Positions 45,137-52,840 of a stretch of DNA of 64,000 nucleotides are shown here, in pieces. Both the position numbers and the translations under genes were made by a program. The stretch is taken from the NCBI GenBank assembly GCA_963740215.1, contig CAVUDJ010000019.1, forward strand, positions 2,108,001-2,172,000, read 5' to 3'. The notes under the pieces are model-generated. The model saw only the letters and a list, made by a program, of their open reading frames with translations. It was not told the origin of the DNA and did not search any database. The DNA is from CAVVAL01 sp963740215 (GTDB taxonomy: Bacteria; Actinomycetota; Actinomycetes; Mycobacteriales; Cryptosporangiaceae). How positions within the stretch are numbered: position 1 is the stretch's first letter; each line of letters opens with the position of its first letter.

Positions 45137-46573
45137 ATGACCGAGAAGCCTTCTGCTCGCTGGTCCCACGCCCTGGTCATTGGGGGTGGCTTCGCCGGCC
45201 TGCTCGCGGCCAGGGTGCTGTCCGACCACTTCGAGCGCGTGACGATCGTGGAGCGCGACGAGATCGGTCCGGCCGCCGAGTATCGCAGCGGAGTGCCGCA
45301 GGCGCACCACCCGCACGCCGTGCTCGCCCGCTGCACCCAGGTCGTCGACGAGCTGTTCCCCGGCTTCCTCTCCGAACTCGCGGCCGAGGGCGCGGTCAGC
45401 GCGGACTCGGGAATCGCCATGCGGGTGCTCCTGCCGAGCGGCTGGGCGCCGCGCCAACCGGTCGGTGTCGCGCCTCAGCACGTCACCCGGATCACCCTGG
45501 AAGCTGTGCTGCGCCGGCGGGTGCTGGCGCTTCCCCAGATCACCGTGCTCGGCGGGGTGCAGGTCGAGGGCCTCACCGCCGACCCGGCGAACGCACGGAT
45601 CACCGGTGTCCGCGGCCGGATGCGCGGCGACCAAACGGAGCTCGAACTCTCCGCCGACCTGGTCGTCGATGCGAGCGGTCGCACCAGCCGCCTGCCGGAC
45701 TGGTTGGCGACACTCGGGTTCCACCGACCGACCGAGTCGCTGGTGGAGAGCGGTCTCGGCTACACGTCCCGGCTGTACGAGGTTCCGGAGGACTGGCCAG
45801 CCGACGTACTCACCTCCTACGAGATCACCCATGCGCCGCACACCCGTCGCGGTGGGGCGGTCGTAGTGGTCGACAAGGGCCGCTGCTACGTGCTGCTGAT
45901 CGGCGCGGCCGGTGACCACGCCCCGACCGACGACAAGGGCTTCGCCGCCTTCGCGCAGTCGTTGCGCAACCCGGACCTCGCCGAGGTCGTCGCCAAAGGC
46001 ACACCGCTGTCGCGGACGTACCGCTTCACGAACACCCTGAACCGCTGGACGAAGTTCCACACCCTATCTCGGTGGCCCGACCGGCTGGTCGCAATCGGGG
46101 ACTCGGTGTGCACTTTCAACCCTGTCTACGGCCAGGGTCTCACCGTGGCCGCGCTGGAGGCCGTCGAGCTCGGCCGCTTGCTCCGCAAGCGTGGCGCGGC
46201 GGCGGAGCCGAACGGCGTCGCCCGGACGTTCCAGCGCCGGATCGCCCGCCTACTGCGCAACCCCTGGAACATGACGACGAGCACCGACCTCGGCTGGCGC
46301 GCGGAGAAGGCGCCGCTCAGCGCACGGATCGCCAAGTGGTTCATGACCGCGATGCTCGACTCGATCCCCACGAACTTCGACCTGTACCGGCGTTTCGTCC
46401 GGGTCCAGCACATGGTCGACCCGCCCAGCGTGATCATGCGCCCCGATGTGGTGTTCGGGGTCGTCGCCCACGCAGTACGGCGGCGGTTCGGGCGCATGCC
46501 GGTCCGTCTCGACGCGCAGCCGGCACTGCCGGAGGCCCCGACGCGAGTGGACGAGCCGTTTCGTGCCGCATAG
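45137..46573 (+). CDS. FAD-dependent monooxygenase/geranylgeranyl-reductase-like flavoprotein
   Basis: A 478-residue flavoprotein. The FAD Rossmann motif is ALVIGGGFAGLLAARVL, the ribose-binding acid is VTIVERDE, and the second FAD motif is VAIGDSVCTFNPVYGQGLTV. ADLVVDASGRTSRLPDWLA is the mid-protein DG-like segment. Family members hydroxylate or epoxidise aromatic or isoprenoid substrates. No transmembrane helix is seen. The start is ATG with GAAAGGA. It is divergent from the isoprenyl-synthase-like gene and followed 60-70 bases later by a transposase fragment. Oxidation of a prenyl product is a reasonable but unproven role. Confidence 0.85.
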   Translation: MTEKPSARWSHALVIGGGFAGLLAARVLSDHFERVTIVERDEIGPAAEYRSGVPQAHHPHAVLARCTQVVDELFPGFLSELAAEGAVSADSGIAMRVLLPSGWAPRQPVGVAPQHVTRITLEAVLRRRVLALPQITVLGGVQVEGLTADPANARITGVRGRMRGDQTELELSADLVVDASGRTSRLPDWLATLGFHRPTESLVESGLGYTSRLYEVPEDWPADVLTSYEITHAPHTRRGGAVVVVDKGRCYVLLIGAAGDHAPTDDKGFAAFAQSLRNPDLAEVVAKGTPLSRTYRFTNTLNRWTKFHTLSRWPDRLVAIGDSVCTFNPVYGQGLTVAALEAVELGRLLRKRGAAAEPNGVARTFQRRIARLLRNPWNMTTSTDLGWRAEKAPLSARIAKWFMTAMLDSIPTNFDLYRRFVRVQHMVDPPSVIMRPDVVFGVVAHAVRRRFGRMPVRLDAQPALPEAPTRVDEPFRAA

Positions 46574-46640
46574 CGACAACGCGGTGCCCCACGCAGCGGT
46601 GGTCGTCCAGGATCGGGAGGCACCGATGTGCTCGTCGGCC

Positions 46641-46780
46641 ACGGCTGGCACCAGCAACGGTCCAACCGAAGCGATCAACGGCCGCCTGGAGCACCTGCGC
46701 GGCTCCGCCCTCGGCTCCCGCAACCTCACCAACTACATCGCCCGATCCCTACTCGAGACAGGCGGATCCTGGGGGTCGGC
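46641..46780 (+). mobile_element. C-terminal remnant of an ISL3-family transposase
   Basis: The translated segment GTSNGPTEAINGRLEHLRG, followed by SALGSRNLTNYIARSLLET, is the conserved C-terminal end of ISL3-type (DDE) transposases, which contains the last catalytic Glu in PTEAINGRLE. No N-terminal part is present upstream. The frame runs out in unrelated sequence by 46811. It is a non-functional scar of an insertion next to the monooxygenase gene. Confidence 0.75.
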
Positions 46781-46956
46781 CAAAGATACGACGGAAACCG
46801 GCAACCAGTGATCCTAAATTGAACTTGCCGCCGGTGAGGTGCTGGGGCGGATCGGCGTCGGCTGCAGACCAGGGACAGCGATGCGCAAACGCAGCCGGAG
46901 GCCCGATCTTGTGTCACCGTTCGCAGTGGACTTCTTCGCGTACCCGCTCAGATCGG
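46781..46956. other. Non-coding stretch between the IS remnant and the reductase gene
   Basis: About 175 bases after the transposase scar without a supported gene. I could not identify the inverted repeat end of the lost element. Confidence 0.35.
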
Positions 46957-47538
46957 TCAACGGCGCACCCGATAGCGCAGGTGAAGCACCCGGTTGCCCT
47001 GAATCACCACGTCAGGATCCTCCAACAGGTGCTGCGCGTCGACCGACCCGAAGTAGCGCTTGCCGGACCCGAACACGACGGGTACGACGTCCATGCGCAC
47101 CTCGTCGACCAGGCCCGCGGCAAGCACCTGGCCACCGACGTCGCCAGCGGCGACCTCGACCATGCGGTCACCCGCAAGCTCCTGCGCCTTGGCCACGGCT
47201 GCCTCGACGCCGTCGACGAAGTGAAACGGCGCCTCGGGGTCCCAGCCCTCGGGCTGCGGCCGGTGCGTCACGACGACCACGTGGTCGATCCCGCTCGGAG
47301 GCTTCCCGTCCCAGCCGTCCGTCATGTCGAAGACGTGGCGGCCGGCGATTGTCGCCCCGATCTGGTCCCAGTACGCCCGGGTGTAGTCGTAGGACGTCTG
47401 CGACACCTTCAACGCGCCGCTCTCGTCCAACGGCACGTCACCGCTGGACAACCAGTCGAACAGCGGTCCGGGCTGGTCGTTCTCGTCCGCGATGAAGCCA
47501 TCTACCGACACCGAGCTGTACATGACCACCTTGCCCAT
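46957..47538 (-). CDS. Dihydrofolate-reductase-family (RibD_C-like) NADPH reductase
   Basis: A 193-residue protein starting MGKVVMYSSVSVDGFIADE, with IGATIAGRHVFDMTDGWDG, VVVVTHRPQPEGW, VEVAAGDVGGQVLAAGLVDE and VPVVFGSGKRYF. This is the common YyaP/RibD_C-like reductase family of actinomycetes, physiological substrate unknown. The GAGGAGAG site 3-10 bases before the ATG fixes the start. It lies 65 bases downstream of an AraC-type regulator gene in the same direction, so that protein may control it. Confidence 0.85.
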   Translation of the reverse strand: MGKVVMYSSVSVDGFIADENDQPGPLFDWLSSGDVPLDESGALKVSQTSYDYTRAYWDQIGATIAGRHVFDMTDGWDGKPPSGIDHVVVVTHRPQPEGWDPEAPFHFVDGVEAAVAKAQELAGDRMVEVAAGDVGGQVLAAGLVDEVRMDVVPVVFGSGKRYFGSVDAQHLLEDPDVVIQGNRVLHLRYRVRR

Positions 47539-47603
47539 GGGCTCTCCTCTGCTTTGGGGTGCCCCCAAATTAGCGGGTCGTGAGCTGTCGCTCTTGTAAG
47601 AAA

Positions 47604-48449
47604 TCAATCGGCCGGCAGCGGCCAACCGTCCAGCGCGTGGCCGGGATGTTCGCGCAGGAACCGCCGCCGGACTTCGACGTACCGGGTCGGCGTGAGCCCG
47701 GTGAACGCCCGGAACTCGTGGCCGAAGTGGGCCTGGTCGAAGTAGCCTGCGCTACCGGCGAGGTCGGCCCAGTCGATCGGTTCGGCGGGGTTGATCGAGA
47801 GCACGGTGGCGGCGAAGCGGTAGCTGCGGGCCAGCCGCTTCGGCGTGACGCCGATGAGCTCCTTGAACCGCTGTGCCAGGTGAGTGCTGCTGACACCGGC
47901 TGCCACGCTCAGGTCGCCGATCGCGACCGCCCCGCTGGTCGCCGCGATGACGCTGCTCGTATGGCGGACCAGCCCCAGGCCGGCGGTCTCGCACAGCCGT
48001 CGCATCAGCTCTTCCTCGAGCAGCGTCAGCATCTCGTGCGGTCCGTCCGCTGTGGCCAGCCGGTCTCGCAGCTCAGCAATGGCGGACCGGCCCCAAACCT
48101 GCTCTATCGTCACCGGCCGGTCGCACAGCTCGCTCGCGGGCATCGGCAGGAACGGTGCCAGCCCCCACGGCTTGAAGTGCACGCCGACGGACCGGGTCCG
48201 GAGTGGGTAGCCGAACTCCAACGCGCGGGTGGGCGTGGTGACCACGCAGCCGTCGCCGTACTCGGCCGTCTCGATGTCGGTGCCGGCGCGGATGCGGAAC
48301 GGCGCCCCGAGGTTGACGATGAGGAACGCCGCCGGCGACGGCGGCAGCGTCAGCCGGGCGTACGGCGGCGCACCCTCCAGGTAGTAGAGGTCGTCGATCA
48401 GCCCGTCCAGCGGCGGTCCCGGCACTCTGGACACGTACTCCACGCCCAC
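47604..48449 (-). CDS. AraC-family transcriptional regulator
   Basis: A 281-residue regulator. The N-terminal roughly 170 residues are a sensory domain (VPGPPLDGLIDDLYYLEG, VNLGAPFRIRAG). The C-terminal double helix-turn-helix contains LSVAAGVSSTHLAQRFKELI, GVTPKRLARSYRF and AGYFDQAHFGHEFRAFTGLT followed by PTRY. GTG start. It precedes the reductase gene in the same direction. The N-domain resembles DUF6597-like sensory domains. Confidence 0.88.
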   Translation of the reverse strand: MGVEYVSRVPGPPLDGLIDDLYYLEGAPPYARLTLPPSPAAFLIVNLGAPFRIRAGTDIETAEYGDGCVVTTPTRALEFGYPLRTRSVGVHFKPWGLAPFLPMPASELCDRPVTIEQVWGRSAIAELRDRLATADGPHEMLTLLEEELMRRLCETAGLGLVRHTSSVIAATSGAVAIGDLSVAAGVSSTHLAQRFKELIGVTPKRLARSYRFAATVLSINPAEPIDWADLAGSAGYFDQAHFGHEFRAFTGLTPTRYVEVRRRFLREHPGHALDGWPLPAD

Positions 48450-48654
48450 AGCATCGCCGACGCCCCGCCGGCATCGCGCGCCGGGATGGTCCAGCCGCGC
48501 TGCGGAGTTCGTCGGTTACATAGGCGCCGAACCGGAGGATTGGGAGGTAGCCGCCCGACGCGATCAGGTGGTCGGCGACGTCGCCGAGATGGCCCGGAGC
48601 GATGACCGCGTCGAAGAGCTGTTCGAGACGTCGGAGTGCGTCTTCTTGAGGCAT
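48450..48654 (-). CDS. Possible small protein upstream of the AraC gene, C-terminus uncertain
   Basis: An ATG at 48654 opens a convincing peptide (MPQEDALRRLEQLFDAVIAP, then GHLGDVADHLIASGGYLPIL and GAYVTDEL). Its frame then runs on without a stop into the AraC gene as low-quality sequence. The true end is probably near 48470, lost by a one-base error. The family is not recognised. It may be translated just before AraC. Confidence 0.4.
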
Positions 48655-48773
48655 TGATTACGTCGTCGAGCCGAACTGGGCTTCGTCATGCGTCAACCAG
48701 CGGTCGTCAACCGACGTTGGCGTTGGGCGGTGCCACGGTGAAGTCACGCGGCCCACCCAAGCGTGAGGGCCTT

Positions 48774-49337
48774 TCAGGCGGCGAGGCGCCCAACTATGGC
48801 GAGGGCCGGACGGTCCTCTAGGTGGCGGCGCAGCGCGCGGAGTGCGTAGTGCGCGCGGGACTTCACGGTGCCGACCGGGATCCCGAGCGAGTCGGCGACC
48901 TCGGCCAAGCTGCGCTCCCGGTAATACACCTCGACCAGGATGTGGCGCCGCATAGGCGTTAGCTTGGACAGCGCGTCGCGGACGGTCATCGACGTCACCA
49001 CCCGCTCGATCGCGCACGTCGGCTGCGCTACCAGCGACAACGCCTCGTCGCCGGACTCCTGTGGGCGGCGGCGGCGCTGGCGGAGTCGGTCGATGACGAT
49101 GTTCCGCGCGACCGTGATGAGCCAGCCGCGCGCAGACTGGCTGCGGCCGTCCATCAGCTGGGGCGTGCGCCAGGCGCGGAGGAATGTCTCCTGCACGACG
49201 TCCTCGGCGAGGTGCGGGTCGTTGAACGTCATCGTGTGCACGTACCGGGACACCGACCGGCGGTGGCGCGTGTACAGCTCCTCCATCTGCGCGTCGGTGA
49301 GGGTATGGGACGGGACCAGCGTGAGGTGGGTCGTCAT
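48774..49337 (-). CDS. ECF-type RNA polymerase sigma factor
   Basis: A 187-residue sigma factor. Region 2 has EELYTRHRRSVSRYVHTMTF, AEDVVQETFLRAWR and WLITVARNIVIDRLR. Region 4 has TPMRRHILVEVYYRERSLAE and VADSLGIPVGTVKSRAHYAL. It directs RNA polymerase to a small regulon. It resembles the SigK/SigL-like group without a C-terminal extension. The ATG at 49337 lies 5 bases after the stop of the IclR gene. No anti-sigma gene is adjacent, which is unusual for this class. Confidence 0.9.
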   Translation of the reverse strand: MTTHLTLVPSHTLTDAQMEELYTRHRRSVSRYVHTMTFNDPHLAEDVVQETFLRAWRTPQLMDGRSQSARGWLITVARNIVIDRLRQRRRRPQESGDEALSLVAQPTCAIERVVTSMTVRDALSKLTPMRRHILVEVYYRERSLAEVADSLGIPVGTVKSRAHYALRALRRHLEDRPALAIVGRLAA

Positions 49338-49342
49338 GAGAT

Positions 49343-50128
49343 TCAGGCCGCCTTGGCGTCGGTGTCGGTCGCGGCGAGCGCGAGGGAGGCGGTGCGCGCG
49401 GCGCGCCGCAGGGGAAGCACGATCGGACCGGGGTCGAATCGGCGGGCCGGGCCGCTGACGGAGATCGCGCCGATGGCGCATCCGTCCTGGTCGAGAACCG
49501 GCGCGGCGACGCAGGTCACCTCGAGGTGGGTCTCCCGGCGGTCGTAGGCGACGCCGTTGCGCAGCGCTGTACGCAGCTCGCCCTGGAGGCGGAACGAGTC
49601 GGTGATCGTCGAGGGCGTGTAGGCGGGCAGCTCGCCTGCGAGCGCGCGCTGCTGCTCGTCGTGCGGCGAGTAGGCGAGGAGCACCTTGCCAAGCGCGGTG
49701 GAGTGGGCGGGCAGAAAGCCGCCGACCCGGCTCCGCAGCGGGCTGCGGCGGTGACCGTGGATCTTCTCGACGCAGTGCACGCCCGTGCCGTCGAGTCGGG
49801 CGAAGTGCACCGTCTCGTGCGTGAGCACGTACAGGTCCTGCAGGAACGGGAGCACGACCTCCCGCGTGTGCGACTGGTACCACGGAGCCAGCAGCTCGGT
49901 GAAGCCGTGGATCCGCTCGCCGATCCGGTAGCCGCCGTCGACGCGCACTATCACGTCCGACGCCTCCAGCGTGCCGAGCACGCGCTGCGCCGTGCTCTTG
50001 GCGAGGCCGGTGCGCCGCGCCAGCTCTGAGACGCCGAGCACCTCGGACCGGTGTGTCCAGGCCTCCAGCACGGTGAACGCCTTCTCCACCACGGCGCGGG
50101 TGGACTGCATGGTCTCGACGCCGGCCAT
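49343..50128 (-). CDS. IclR-family regulator, first of two paralogues
   Basis: A 261-residue regulator. The N-terminal winged helix contains VSELARRTGLAKSTAQRVLG, and the effector domain has FLQDLYVLTHETVHFARLDG, CVEKIHGHRRSPLRSRVGG, PAHSTALGKVLLAYSP and AISVSGPARRFDP. The protein at 58737-59558 shares most of these blocks, so the two are close paralogues. It sits between the DUF5999 gene (4-base gap upstream) and the ECF sigma gene (5-base gap downstream) in a three-gene operon, which suggests it governs the use of that sigma factor. Confidence 0.9.
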   Translation of the reverse strand: MAGVETMQSTRAVVEKAFTVLEAWTHRSEVLGVSELARRTGLAKSTAQRVLGTLEASDVIVRVDGGYRIGERIHGFTELLAPWYQSHTREVVLPFLQDLYVLTHETVHFARLDGTGVHCVEKIHGHRRSPLRSRVGGFLPAHSTALGKVLLAYSPHDEQQRALAGELPAYTPSTITDSFRLQGELRTALRNGVAYDRRETHLEVTCVAAPVLDQDGCAIGAISVSGPARRFDPGPIVLPLRRAARTASLALAATDTDAKAA

Positions 50129-50132
50129 CGGA

Positions 50133-50390
50133 TCAGGCCGCCTTGGGGAGGGCGGTGACGCCCGGACGGTGCGGGGCGACGAGCGTGCCGTCGGGCAGGA
50201 TCTCGCCGGTGTCGTCGAACCTCACGACGCCGTTGCACAGCAGCGACCAGCCCTGCTCGGGGTAGCTCGCCACCACGTGGGCGGCGTCGTGGCCCGGGGC
50301 GTCGAAGGCCGGGCAATGCGGGACGTGGGGGCATTTCGAAGAGCTGGTGCGAGTGGAACGGCGGTGCGCGCTGAGCTGTGTCGTGGTCAT
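50133..50390 (-). CDS. DUF5999 small cysteine-containing protein
   Basis: An 85-residue protein with KCPHVPHCPAFDAPGHDAAH, SYPEQGWSLLCNGVVRFDDT and GEILPDG. The three cysteines (CPHxPxC and LLCNG) and these blocks define DUF5999, common in Streptomyces and relatives and of unknown function. The cysteines could bind a metal. AGGGAGG precedes the ATG. It is the first gene of the operon with the IclR regulator and ECF sigma factor. Confidence 0.85.
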   Translation of the reverse strand: MTTTQLSAHRRSTRTSSSKCPHVPHCPAFDAPGHDAAHVVASYPEQGWSLLCNGVVRFDDTGEILPDGTLVAPHRPGVTALPKAA

Positions 50391-50925
50391 TGCTCTCGCC
50401 TCCCTTGGTGGCGGCTGTGATGTACCTCTCACCCTCCAGTCGCCGGGGGCGGGAAGTATCCGCCACGGCACGTAGGTTTAACGACGATCTGCCGGCCCCG
50501 GGCGTACGCGACATACGCCAGGACTGCCGGCAGCCGCCGCAAATTAGGCACAAATCGGCATGAACAGGCGGGTGACCTACGTCATCCGACCTAGGTCACC
50601 CGGGTGTGCGCCAGCACCTAAGGTCGGCGCCAGTAGTGGTGCCGAGGATCTGCGCCGTGCACTCGATGCTGGTGGATCGGGCAGTCGAGCCCGAGGTTCC
50701 GGTGAACCTGGTCGACCTGCTCGGGCGAGCACTCGCGGCCGCATTGCAAGGTCGCTGACGTGCGGACACGGCTGTCAGTGAGGGTACCGTCACTGGTCTC
50801 CGGCGAGCCGACGTACTCTCGCGGGTGGAGATCGCCCGGCTGGTCGCCGAGAGCACCAGCCGGCAGGCTCAATTGCGGGGGCTCAATTGCGGGGGTTCGG
50901 GACACCGATCACCCAGGGGGCGACA
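50391..50925. other. 535-base intergenic region with inverted repeat, tandem duplication and a broken reading frame
   Basis: GGGTGACCTA (50571-50580) and TAGGTCACCC (50593-50602) form a 10-base inverted repeat, a candidate operator. A plus-strand frame from about 50640 reads VEPEVPVNLVDLLGRALAAA and, after an in-frame TGA at 50756-50758, continues RRADVLSRVEIARLVAEST, protein-like on both sides. The 14-mer GCTCAATTGCGGGG is tandemly duplicated at 50867-50880 and 50881-50894, just before the binding-protein gene. The frame is probably the relic of a small gene. Confidence 0.45.
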
Positions 50926-52662
50926 GTGCACAGGTTATCGATTCGTACGACGGCGGCGGGAGCTGCGCTGCTCCTGGTGGCGAGCGGAGGATGCTCGTCC
51001 AACCCAGGCCGCCAGGCGGAGCAGAACAGCGAGAACCAGAAGCCGTTCTCGATCACGATCGCGGAGAACTCCGATGCTCCGGCGCCGGACGTGCCGGGGG
51101 CCGAGGACGGCGGCGTGATCACCAATCTAAGCCCGGCCGACTTCCCGTCCATCGACCCGGCCGAGGTTAGCCCGGACAACGAGTACGTCGCCGCCGACAT
51201 TCTCTTCCGCACCCTGACCGCCACCCGCGAGACCGGCCAGAACGGCCTGGAGGTCGTCGGCGACCTCGCCACGAACGCGGGGGAGTCGACGGACGGCGGC
51301 AAGACGTGGAAGTTCACGCTGCGGGAGGGTCTGGAGTACGAGGATGGCCGGCCCATTACCACCCGGGACATCGCCTACGGGCTGGCCCGGACCTACTCGC
51401 CACAGCTCGCCCTCGGCCCCCGCATGCTGCAGCAGTGGCTCGCCGGCTCCGACGACTACAACAAGGACTACAAGGGGCCGTACGCCGGCGGATCGGACGT
51501 GCCACCGAACGTCGAGGTCCCCGATGACCGGACGATCGTCTTCACCTTCGACCGTCCGCGCCCGCAGCTCCCGTTCCTGGCGTCCTCGAGCTATACGGCG
51601 CCGGTGCCGAAGGACAGGGACACCAGGGAACGGTACGGCGCCCGGCCGATCGCCTCGGGTCCCTACCGCGTAGAGAGTTACGTTCGGGAGCAGCGGCTGG
51701 TGCTGCGGCGCAACACCTCGTGGGACACCGCCACCGATCCGGTTCGGCACCAGTACGTCGACGGGTTCGACTTCGTGTTCGGGATCAGCCCGCTACAGAT
51801 CTCCGAGCGCCTCATCGCCGACCGCGGCGCGGATCAGACGGCCACCACGAGCTGGCCGACCGCGTCGGAGGTGCTGCCGCGGATCATCGATAACCCGGCG
51901 GTCAGGCGACGGGTCACCGAGGGCCCCTCAGCGACCGTCCAGTACCTCTACATCAACACGCGGCGGGTTACCGACCTGAAGGTCCGGCAGGCCCTCAACT
52001 ACGCCATCGATCGGCAGGCGTTCGTCAAAGCGACGGGCGGGCCGGCGACCTCCGAGCCCGCGACCACGATCCTCGCGCCGCTGGTCCCTGGATTCGACCG
52101 CTACAACGCCTACGACGGGGGACCGAACGGCGACCCGGAGAAGGCCAGGCAGCTTCTGGGTGGCCGCACGGTCGAGCTGACCTTCGCAAGCGGCGGCGCC
52201 GCAGTCTCGCGCCGGGCGCTGGCCGCGAAGACCGCGCTGGAGCGCGCCGGCTTCCGCATCAAGCTTCAGTCCCTCGATCTGCAGACGTACTACGAGCAAG
52301 TATCGAGGCCGGGCAACCCGTACGACCTCGTCACCGGTGGATTCTCCGGTGTTTGGCCTGACGGCACGCTCTTCGTCCGCGAGCAGTTCGACGGCCGGCA
52401 GATCCGTGAAGGCGGCTTCAACCTGTCGTTCCTCGACGAGCCCGCCGTCAACGACCGCATCGACCAGCTCCTCGCGGAGACCGATCAAGGCAAGGCCGTC
52501 GACGGCTGGGCGAAGCTCGACCGGGAGATCATGGAGAAGCACGCGCCCGTCGTCCCGCTGAGATACCTCCGGTCCTTCACCCTCTCGGGCTCACGCGTCG
52601 GCGGGATCTATCTCAGCCTCGCGATCGGACTGCCGTTGCTGCGCAACGCCTATGTGAACTGA
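50926..52662 (+). CDS. Oligopeptide/nickel-type ABC transporter substrate-binding lipoprotein
   Basis: A 578-residue SBP_bac_5 protein. The N-terminal lipoprotein signal has lipobox VASGGC (after AAGAALLL). The fold blocks include WKFTLREGLEYEDGRPITTR, DIAYGLARTYS, GARPIASGPYRVESYVREQR, VQYLYINTRRVTDLKVRQAL and NYAIDRQAF. It captures peptides or similar solutes at the cell surface. The GTG at 50926 follows a G-run. Matching permeases are 10 kb downstream at 62589 and 63521 on the same strand, with three LAL regulators and an IclR regulator in between, so this transporter operon appears to be split. Confidence 0.9.
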   Translation: MHRLSIRTTAAGAALLLVASGGCSSNPGRQAEQNSENQKPFSITIAENSDAPAPDVPGAEDGGVITNLSPADFPSIDPAEVSPDNEYVAADILFRTLTATRETGQNGLEVVGDLATNAGESTDGGKTWKFTLREGLEYEDGRPITTRDIAYGLARTYSPQLALGPRMLQQWLAGSDDYNKDYKGPYAGGSDVPPNVEVPDDRTIVFTFDRPRPQLPFLASSSYTAPVPKDRDTRERYGARPIASGPYRVESYVREQRLVLRRNTSWDTATDPVRHQYVDGFDFVFGISPLQISERLIADRGADQTATTSWPTASEVLPRIIDNPAVRRRVTEGPSATVQYLYINTRRVTDLKVRQALNYAIDRQAFVKATGGPATSEPATTILAPLVPGFDRYNAYDGGPNGDPEKARQLLGGRTVELTFASGGAAVSRRALAAKTALERAGFRIKLQSLDLQTYYEQVSRPGNPYDLVTGGFSGVWPDGTLFVREQFDGRQIREGGFNLSFLDEPAVNDRIDQLLAETDQGKAVDGWAKLDREIMEKHAPVVPLRYLRSFTLSGSRVGGIYLSLAIGLPLLRNAYVN

Positions 52663-52742
52663 GACAGCGGGCAGTGGCACGCCGCGACGTGAGCCGCCGC
52701 GAGTTCCCGCAGCGGCCACGTGCCGGAGCATGCCGAGCCTAC

Positions 52743-52840
52743 TTCCGTTCCTTATGGTCGTTGCTGCCCGGAAAAGGGCTTGCTGCGGTTCTGCCCACTC
52801 CGTGCGTCGTACGCTGGTACGTGTTGTTTGGGGGCTGAGG
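52743..52840 (+). promoter_or_regulatory. Upstream region of the first LAL gene, duplicated before the second
   Basis: About 100 bases before the ATG are nearly identical to those at 55634-55730 before the second LAL gene (shared blocks TTATGGTCGTTGCTGCCCGG and GTTGTTTGGGGGCTGAGG). The promoter was therefore copied with the gene. GGGGGCTGAGG just before both ATGs supplies the ribosome-binding site. Confidence 0.6.

Noticed and set aside
48073..48654. A 193-codon protein overlapping the AraC gene by about 380 bases
   Set aside because: Only the first 55-60 codons look like protein. The rest is a shadow of the AraC gene.
50756..50758. TGA as a selenocysteine codon
   Set aside because: No SECIS-like hairpin directly downstream and no selenoprotein-like context. 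A decayed gene is simpler.
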